From: Azonexaceae bacterium
GTDB lineage: Bacteria; Pseudomonadota; Gammaproteobacteria; Burkholderiales; Rhodocyclaceae
Length of the DNA stretch: 10,522 bases
Reading direction: 5' to 3'
Assembly: GCA_009469685.1 (NCBI GenBank)
Contig: SSTA01000354.1
Location: forward strand, 1 to 10,522
A program made the position numbers and the translations under genes. Below are positions 1 through 5,201 of the stretch, in pieces; within the stretch, counting starts at the first letter, position 1; every line of letters starts with the position of its first letter. A model generated the notes under the pieces. It was not told the origin of the DNA and did not search any database. It saw only the letters and a list, made by a program, of their open reading frames with translations.

Positions 1-665
1 CCCTCCGGTGCTCCTGCAATTCGAGCGAGAACCAGATGGACAATGTTCTCGGCGAGGTCGTGGTCGCCGTAGGTAATGAAGATTTTTTGCCCGTACAAGC
101 GGTAAGCACCATTCGCCGTGGGTTCGGCCCGGCATCGAATGGCCGCCAAGTCGGATCCGGCGCCCGGTTCGGTGAGGTTCATGGTCCCCGTCCACTCCCC
201 TGCTACGAGAGCGGGGAGGTATAGCGCCTTCTGGCTCTCGGTTCCAGCCAGAACAAGCGCTTCAATGGCACCTTGCGTCAGCATGGGGCATAGGGAGAAG
301 GCATGGTTGGCCCCCTTCCACATTTCGCTTACCGCAGCCGCAACCAGCCTCGGCAATCCTTGCCCCCCATAGGCTGGATCGCTGGCCAGTCCATTCCAAC
401 CGCCGTCGACGAAGCGGCGGTAGGCTTCTCGGAAACCCGGTGCAGTAACCACCCGCCCACCATCCAGTCGACTGCCGTGGAGATCGCCGACCCGGTTCAG
501 GGGCGACAAAATCTCTCCGGCAAAACGGGCCGCCTCGTCGAGTATGGCATCCACCACGTCAGATCCGGCCTCGGCATAGCCCGGAAGGCTCGCAATGTTC
601 TCGAGCGCGGCGAGATCTCGCAGCGCGAATCGCATGTCTTCCAGAGGAGCCCGATATTCGCTCAT
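1..665 (-). CDS. Acyl-CoA dehydrogenase, DmdC-like long form (N-terminal 221 residues; 3' part outside window)
   Basis: FAD enzyme that introduces a double bond next to the thioester of an acyl-CoA and hands the electrons to ETF. The N-terminus MSEYRAPLEDMRFALRDL, the motif YGGQGLP (residues 99-105), the flavin-contacting stretch MNLTEPGAGSDL (162-173) and KIFITYGDHDLAENIVHLVLA (from 194) are typical of the roughly 595-residue subfamily that includes 3-methylmercaptopropionyl-CoA dehydrogenase DmdC and other FadE-like enzymes with an extra C-terminal domain. The catalytic base and that domain lie beyond position 1 and cannot be checked. The ATG start is supported by AGGAG at 674-678, 8 nt upstream. 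It follows the FimV-like gene by 141 nt and lies in the same direction as etfBA, its natural electron acceptor. The family is certain; the substrate (short, medium or branched acyl-CoA, or DMSP-derived) cannot be decided from this part. Confidence 0.93.
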   Translation of the reverse strand, partial: MSEYRAPLEDMRFALRDLAALENIASLPGYAEAGSDVVDAILDEAARFAGEILSPLNRVGDLHGSRLDGGRVVTAPGFREAYRRFVDGGWNGLASDPAYGGQGLPRLVAAAVSEMWKGANHAFSLCPMLTQGAIEALVLAGTESQKALYLPALVAGEWTGTMNLTEPGAGSDLAAIRCRAEPTANGAYRLYGQKIFITYGDHDLAENIVHLVLARIAGAPE

Positions 666-806
666 GATGTCGTCTCCTGTACGTAATAGGGAAAGGAACG
701 GCGGGTTCTGCGGCTCAGCCGCCGCCGAAAGCGAGCCTGCTCCGGTGACTTTCCAAGACTTGGCCTTGGGCCTTCAATGGGTAGAGCAGGAGCCAGGACG
801 AACCCG

Positions 807-2576
807 TCATGATTCGCCTGCCTCGCGATCCATCTGGGCCAGGGTTTCCCGCAGTTCAGCGAGGAAGAGTATCTCTTGGACCACCGCAAGGCTGAATCCG
901 CTGCGTTTTCCCCCACGATTGTCTCGCAGGAGCCTTTGGAGATACTCGCCACAATCCGGTTTTGTCCACGACAATTCCAGCGCTTCCCGGATGTGGGGAA
1001 GCTCCTCCAGGCTCTCCGCGCGGTGATTTTGGGCAGTGTCCGCCCCTTCGCCGGCATCCGCGAAATCTATCCCCTCGACGGCAAGCCTGGACTGGTCCCC
1101 CAGCCAGGGGATGACCTCGACGTTGAAATGCTGGTTCAAGCTCGTGGCAATGCGCTCGAAATCCTCGCGCATATTGGCCATGCGATACACTTCCAACAAC
1201 CTTATCCAAGGTTGCAGCGCCTCTTTCGGACTCTGGTCGATGTACTCTTGCAGGGCTTGGGCAGCCCCCTTCACCCGACCGAAGGAGAGCATTATCTCGG
1301 CAAGTTCCATGACCGGATTGACTTCAAAGTGCTCGTCGACCGTTGCCGCTGAAACCGAAAATGCCGAATCGAGGTTGTTTCGAGGCGCGGGCTGAACCTG
1401 CGCAGGCGGTGCAAGGGCCTCGCCCTCGGAATCGAGGGGCAGGTCGACCGGGATCGAAGTCCCTAATACCTCGGGCTCGACAGCGAAATCGACACCGCCG
1501 AGATCGTCGCTTTCCCCCTCTCGCTGTGGATCTACGAGAGGTTCGGGCACCGTCAGGACGTCCGAACTTTCTGCGCGGCGACGGGTAACGTGTCGCCAAC
1601 CCAGCCAGGCCGCCACCCCGGCGAAGACGCCCATGAGCAGGCCGTAGAAGCTCCACTCGCTGAGCCCCCCCATATCCCGCGCAACCGGGTGCCTCGCTTC
1701 CCGCGGCGGGGCAGGGATTGCAGGAACGGACGAGATCGCCGCCGGTGCCGCAGGCGAGGACTTTTGCTCCTCGATCCGCTGAGTCACATTGTTGGCCCGG
1801 GACTGCAATTCCCCCAGACTGTTCTCCAGCGTCCGCAACTTTTCGGCCGCCGCCAGCTGCGAAGTGGCCTGCTCATACAGGGCCGTGAGGGTACGAAATT
1901 CAAGACGCAGGAGTTCGCGCTGGGCCTCGCGCGCAGGCGTCTCCTCAAAACTGACCCCCAGTTCCGTAGCCATGCGCAGGCCCGGCTCGAAGGCGCCATC
2001 GTCGCCGACGAGGACCAATCGGTCCTTGAGTGGAGTTCTTTTGGCCGGCGAGAGTTTTCTTGCCGGAATCAGTCTTTCCGGAGCGGGTTCGCGAACACGC
2101 GCCGGCCGCGCGGGCAGCGGTCGCGGCGTATCCCGAGCGGATGACTGGGGAAGCGACGCTTCGGAAACGGCCTCCGGCAGCGCAACCGCCGACCGGTCCG
2201 GCTCCCCCAAAGAAGGAAGCAGGAGATATTCCCTGCGCAGGTCGTGACCGCATCCCACCACGACCCCGATCCGCAAGGCAGGATCTCGAAGCGGCCGCCA
2301 CGAACGGATTTCAAGAACCGGTTGCGTCCCTTTGTGGAGCACGAGGTCTGCCTGCTTCAACCAAGGCAGCGAATCGTCCTCTCCAGGCTTGAGCCGAAAG
2401 CAACCCACTTCGGGGATTTCCGTTGCGGCAGCCCGCAATGCGATAGTCGCCACCAGGGGTTCCCCGAGCACCGATTGGGTCCGAATCTCTCCAAGCCCCA
2501 GGGCAAGAGCGCCGCTCATCCAGAACCCGAGCGGAATGATGCAGAGTCGAGGGAGCGCGCGGACGGGCAAAATCAC
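807..2576 (-). CDS. FimV-like membrane protein with TPR-type C-terminal domain, no LysM
   Basis: Predicted 589-aa inner-membrane protein. Visible order: signal-like N-terminus (residues 1-26, ending ALALGLGEI); a FimV N-terminal domain (about 27-120) with LGLGEIRTQSVLGEPLVA and two cysteines (C59, C109) that could pair in the periplasm; a Pro/Arg-rich linker (125-185); a helical, probably coiled-coil segment (about 210-272); one membrane helix (about 308-327) followed by RRR; an acidic cytoplasmic linker; a TPR-like helical region (about 418-480, starting VNPVMELAEIMLSFGRV); and a conserved-looking C-terminus (RDNRGGKRSGFSLAVVQEIL, 551-570). FimV proteins bind peptidoglycan through LysM and help assemble type IV pili, type II secretion or polar hubs. 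I see no LysM motif here, so the role may differ. The start is GTG, 29 nt after the preceding gene, with no clear Shine-Dalgarno; the signal sequence argues against the next in-frame ATG (codon 20). Family fairly sure, function unsure. Confidence 0.85.
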   Translation of the reverse strand: MILPVRALPRLCIIPLGFWMSGALALGLGEIRTQSVLGEPLVATIALRAAATEIPEVGCFRLKPGEDDSLPWLKQADLVLHKGTQPVLEIRSWRPLRDPALRIGVVVGCGHDLRREYLLLPSLGEPDRSAVALPEAVSEASLPQSSARDTPRPLPARPARVREPAPERLIPARKLSPAKRTPLKDRLVLVGDDGAFEPGLRMATELGVSFEETPAREAQRELLRLEFRTLTALYEQATSQLAAAEKLRTLENSLGELQSRANNVTQRIEEQKSSPAAPAAISSVPAIPAPPREARHPVARDMGGLSEWSFYGLLMGVFAGVAAWLGWRHVTRRRAESSDVLTVPEPLVDPQREGESDDLGGVDFAVEPEVLGTSIPVDLPLDSEGEALAPPAQVQPAPRNNLDSAFSVSAATVDEHFEVNPVMELAEIMLSFGRVKGAAQALQEYIDQSPKEALQPWIRLLEVYRMANMREDFERIATSLNQHFNVEVIPWLGDQSRLAVEGIDFADAGEGADTAQNHRAESLEELPHIREALELSWTKPDCGEYLQRLLRDNRGGKRSGFSLAVVQEILFLAELRETLAQMDREAGES

Positions 2577-2605
2577 CGATAGGAGGGAGAATGAGGGGTT
2601 CTGGC

Positions 2606-3271
2606 CTATTTTCCGGCAAGATACCGTGAATCGTCGAAAGTCGCCACCCAGCCAGGAAAATAGACCACCAGCAGGGTCATCGCCATGCCGGAAAGCCAGG
2701 CTTCCGAAAATCCCAGAAGGAGAAAATAGGGCAGATATTCCTCCAGTAGATAGGCAGCGGGATACGCTCCTGCCAATACCATCAGACTACTGGCAGCAGC
2801 ACCCACCCCGATGACGGTCGCTGCCGAGCCGAAAAATCCATTGACGAAGATGTAGATGAAGAAATGACGTGGCAGGAAGCGATCGACAATGCGGTAGATC
2901 CGGTCTGACAGGAAGACGCCCCAACCCGCCAGCAGGAGAGCATTGAGGGCGAAACTCGCCGCCCCTCCCCCCTCGTTCACCATCACTGCGGCGAGTACGA
3001 GATTCAATGCAATAAAGGCCAGTTGTGGGCCGAAGCTGAGGGTCATCGCCGTGGCACCCAAGAGATGCAGGGTCAGCCCCGGTTTGACGCCTGCCTTCAG
3101 ACTCCACATCAGCGTGAGCCCGACGATGAGGCCGAGCCATAGATTGAAGCGGGAGGAATCCTTGAATACCGACCAGGGCGCCCGCCAGACTGCGCGTGCG
3201 AAAAGCGGACTCCAAAGCACCCACGCGGCCCAGTACCAGCCTTCGGCAAGCAAGGAGTCGGGCAGGTTCAC
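2606..3271 (-). CDS. CbiM/NikM-like (energy-coupling factor type) membrane permease, orphan
   Basis: A 221-aa integral membrane protein with about six hydrophobic segments (near 11-30, 43-60, 66-97, 104-122, 136-168, 178-208). The core GLTLHLLGATAMTLSFGP (residues 65-82) and the following long helix match the CbiM/NikM family, the substrate-capturing component of cobalt and nickel ECF transporters. In characterised NikM the metal is held by the N-terminal Met1, His2 and a histidine in the HLLGT loop. Here H69 fits the loop histidine, but position 2 is Asn (M-N-L-P), so the metal site looks incomplete. No CbiN, CbiQ or CbiO gene is in the window. The start is GTG, 10 nt after etfA, without a well-spaced Shine-Dalgarno, which suggests translational coupling; no other start lies close upstream in frame. 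Membership in the broad family is likely; metal transport is not shown. Confidence 0.8.
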   Translation of the reverse strand: MNLPDSLLAEGWYWAAWVLWSPLFARAVWRAPWSVFKDSSRFNLWLGLIVGLTLMWSLKAGVKPGLTLHLLGATAMTLSFGPQLAFIALNLVLAAVMVNEGGGAASFALNALLLAGWGVFLSDRIYRIVDRFLPRHFFIYIFVNGFFGSAATVIGVGAAASSLMVLAGAYPAAYLLEEYLPYFLLLGFSEAWLSGMAMTLLVVYFPGWVATFDDSRYLAGK

Positions 3272-3281
3272 GCGCGGTCCG

Positions 3282-4214
3282 TCAGCCCAGAGCCTCCAGG
3301 AGTTGGGGCAAGGCCTCGAACAGATCAGCGACCAGACCGTAGTCGGCCACCTGGAAGATGGGGGCGTCGCCGTCCTTGTTGATGGCCACGATGACCTTCG
3401 AATCCTTCATGCCTGCCAGGTGCTGGATGGCTCCCGAGATGCCGATGGCCAAGTAGAGATCGGGGGCGACAATGCGGCCCGTCTGGCCCACCTGGTAATC
3501 GTTGGAAACGAACCCCGCATCGACGGCGGCCCGGGATGCGCCGAGCGCCGCATTGAGGCGATCGGCAAGGGGTTCGAGTAGACGCCGGTAGTTCTCGCCG
3601 CTGCCCAGTCCACGACCACCGGACACCACAACTCGGGCTGCGCCCAGATCGGGGCGCGCCGAGGGCGCCAGTTCGCGGCCCACGACCTTGCTGTACCCTA
3701 GATCGGCGCCCGCGGGAATGGCCTCGACCACGGCCGCTCCGCCGGGGCCTGCCGAATCGAAGGCCGTACTGCGCACGCTGAGCACCTTGACCGCATCGGC
3801 ACTGCGTACGGTGGCCAATGCATTGCCGGCATAAATCGGACGGATGAAGGTATCCGGTGCCTCGATCGACACCACATCGGAAATCTGAGCCACGTCGAGA
3901 AGCGCCGCCACCCGGGGCAAGAGGTTCTTGCCGAACGTGGATGCCGGAGCCAGTACGTGTCCGTAGCCGGACGATCGGGCTGCCGCCAGGGTGGCCACAT
4001 TTTCCGCAGTCTGGTCGGCATAGTGGGGCGCGTCCGCCACGAGGACGCGAGTGACGCCCGCCAGCAGGGCGGCTTCCTGGGCGGCTCCCGCACATCCGCT
4101 CCCGGCGACGAGGACATGGATTTCTCCACCGATACGGGTGGCGGCGGTCACGGTATTGCGGGTTGCAGGCTTGAGAGCCTGGTGGTCGTGTTCGGCGATG
4201 ACGAGAATGCTCAT
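3282..4214 (-). CDS. etfA: Electron transfer flavoprotein subunit alpha
   Basis: Complete 310-aa alpha subunit of the soluble ETF heterodimer, which takes electrons from acyl-CoA and related dehydrogenases and delivers them to ETF:ubiquinone oxidoreductase. The N-terminal alpha/beta domain (about 1-185) contacts EtfB. The C-terminal FAD domain carries the family hallmarks: [12 protein letters not shown] (198-209), [19 protein letters not shown] (238-256), [20 protein letters not shown] (258-277), [20 protein letters not shown] (279-298). Length is normal and no key motif is missing. The ATG start lies 2 nt after the etfB stop, so the two are co-transcribed and probably translationally coupled. 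Classical (non-bifurcating) ETF is inferred from the neighbouring acyl-CoA dehydrogenase and the absence of ferredoxin-linked genes. Confidence 0.98.
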   Translation of the reverse strand: MSILVIAEHDHQALKPATRNTVTAATRIGGEIHVLVAGSGCAGAAQEAALLAGVTRVLVADAPHYADQTAENVATLAAARSSGYGHVLAPASTFGKNLLPRVAALLDVAQISDVVSIEAPDTFIRPIYAGNALATVRSADAVKVLSVRSTAFDSAGPGGAAVVEAIPAGADLGYSKVVGRELAPSARPDLGAARVVVSGGRGLGSGENYRRLLEPLADRLNAALGASRAAVDAGFVSNDYQVGQTGRIVAPDLYLAIGISGAIQHLAGMKDSKVIVAINKDGDAPIFQVADYGLVADLFEALPQLLEALG

Positions 4215-4216
4215 GG

Positions 4217-4978
4217 TCAGATCACCTTGGCTTCGTCGCGCAATTTGCGCACCAACTCGGCCACGTCGGCCACGCGGATTCCGGCACTGCGCCGGGGCGG
4301 CTCGGAAACTCGCAGGACGCTGAGACGCGGCGCGATGTCAACGCCGAGATCGGCCGGGAGCAACACGTCCAGGGGCTTCTTTTTGGCTTTCATGATGTTA
4401 GGCAGAGTGGCATAGCGCGGTTCGTTGAGACGCAGATCGGTGGTCACCACCGCAGGCAGGCCGATATCCAGAGTTTCCAGGCCCCCATCCACTTCGCGGG
4501 TGACCTGGGCCCGACCGCCTGCAACCACCAGCTTCGACGCAAAGGTCGCCTGGGGCCAGCCGGCCAGGGCGGCCAGCATCTGCCCGGTCTGATTGGCATC
4601 GTCGTCGATGGCCTGCTTGCCGCAGATGACCAGGCCGGGTGCCTCGCGGTCGCAAACCGCCTTCAGGAGCTTTGCCACCGCCAGGGGCTGCAAATCGGCG
4701 CTGCCCGCTTCGCCGCAATCCACCAGGATCGCCCGGTCGGCGCCTAGGGCCATGGCCGACCGCAGAGTCTCCTGGGCGGAGGCGGTGCCGCACGATACCG
4801 CCACCACTTCGCCGGCGACGCCCGCTTCCTTGAGCCGCACGGCCTCTTCGACGGCGATTTCGTCGAAGGGATTCATGCTCATCTTGACGTTGGCGAGGTC
4901 GACCCCGCTGCCATCGGTCTTGACCCGAACTTTAACGTTGTAATCGACCACACGTTTGATCGCTACCAGGATTTTCAA
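4217..4978 (-). CDS. etfB: Electron transfer flavoprotein subunit beta (TTG start)
   Basis: Complete 253-aa beta subunit, which binds AMP and contains the loop that docks partner dehydrogenases. Seen: N-terminus [20 protein letters not shown] (1-20), [16 protein letters not shown] (36-51), the nucleotide-site stretch [16 protein letters not shown] (119-134), and the signature region [20 protein letters not shown] (182-201), whose LPNIM corresponds to the recognition loop that anchors ETF on acyl-CoA dehydrogenases. The start codon is TTG: the protein aligns with the family from this exact residue, AAGGAG (4985-4990) sits 6 nt upstream, and no ATG or GTG gives the conserved N-terminus. It is the first gene after a 223-nt non-coding gap, so the promoter for etfB-etfA and probably the following genes should lie there. 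Confidence 0.98.
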   Translation of the reverse strand: MKILVAIKRVVDYNVKVRVKTDGSGVDLANVKMSMNPFDEIAVEEAVRLKEAGVAGEVVAVSCGTASAQETLRSAMALGADRAILVDCGEAGSADLQPLAVAKLLKAVCDREAPGLVICGKQAIDDDANQTGQMLAALAGWPQATFASKLVVAGGRAQVTREVDGGLETLDIGLPAVVTTDLRLNEPRYATLPNIMKAKKKPLDVLLPADLGVDIAPRLSVLRVSEPPRRSAGIRVADVAELVRKLRDEAKVI

Positions 4979-4984
4979 AACCTG

Positions 4985-4990
4985 CTCCTT
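4985..4990 (-). promoter_or_regulatory. Shine-Dalgarno sequence deciding the etfB TTG start
   Basis: On the minus strand AAGGAG is followed by 6 nt (CAGGTT) and then TTG AAA ATC CTG, the start of the conserved EtfB N-terminus. The strong match and ideal spacing make the unusual TTG credible as the true start. Confidence 0.8.
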
Positions 4991-5001
4991 GCCGGCAAAA
5001 G

Positions 5002-5092
5002 CTCTATTGTGCCTTGATTCGACAGGTTTCGGGCCGCTGCCCCCTGCGCCCTCCTCTATTGCACGGGCACATGCGGGGAAGCGGCCGCTGCC
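5002..5092 (-). repeat. Duplicated two-part module upstream of etfB
   Basis: Reading the minus strand, GGCAGCGGCC followed by CAATAGAG occurs twice: at 5083-5092 with 5054-5061, and at 5032-5041 with 5002-5009. The two parts are 21 nt apart in the first copy and 22 nt in the second, and the copies are offset by 51-52 bp. The sequence between the two parts is not conserved. The proximal copy ends 23 nt before the etfB start codon. It could be a pair of regulator sites or tandem promoter elements, or the remains of a local duplication. Repeat identity is seen directly; any function is inference. Confidence 0.6.
5006..5011 (-). promoter_or_regulatory. Weak candidate -10 element for etfBA
   Basis: On the minus strand CACAAT lies 27 nt before the TTG start and matches four of six bases of the TATAAT consensus. 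I find no good TTGACA-like -35 at 16-18 nt upstream, so if it is used it probably needs an activator or a different sigma factor. The related TGCAAT at 5058-5063 lies at the equivalent place in the other copy of the duplicated module. Confidence 0.25.
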
Positions 5093-5122
5093 GGAACGAC
5101 CATCATGCGCCGACTACTGCAT

Positions 5123-5139
5123 GCGGCGCCGAGCGCCGC
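5123..5139 (-). other. GC-rich stem-loop downstream of the YdeP-like gene
   Basis: A perfect 7-bp inverted repeat (plus strand GCGGCGC, loop CGA, GCGCCGC) lies about 62 nt after the stop codon of the oxidoreductase gene. On the minus strand it is not followed by a run of T, so it is not a classical intrinsic terminator. It might stabilise the mRNA 3' end or cause pausing before Rho-dependent termination. Chance occurrence in such GC-rich DNA is possible. Confidence 0.4.
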
Positions 5140-5201
5140 GACGGGCGAGGCCCTTGTCTAGCGCTGTAATCGCCGTCCTGTTCGAAGTCCTGGCCAGGAG
5201 A

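Noticed and set aside
710..722. 13-nt inverted repeat GCGGCT-C-AGCCGC in the gap before the acyl-CoA dehydrogenase, considered as a terminator
   Set aside because: The central loop is too short for the full stem, and no T-run follows on the minus strand.
670..806. Promoter for the acyl-CoA dehydrogenase in the 141-nt gap
   Set aside because: A TATTAC-like hexamer lies close to the ribosome binding site but has no matching -35, and a TTGAAG further upstream has no -10 at the right distance. A promoter may exist, but I cannot point to it.
2581..2629. Plus-strand AGGAGGGAGA followed by ATG, like a strong gene start
   Set aside because: The frame ends after 12 codons (TGA at 2627-2629) and lies in the gap between, and the end of, minus-strand genes; likely chance.
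3282..4978. Electron-bifurcating (Fix-type) ETF
   Set aside because: No ferredoxin, FixC/FixX or butyryl-CoA-type partner is present, and the neighbour is a DmdC-like acyl-CoA dehydrogenase; classical ETF is the simpler reading.
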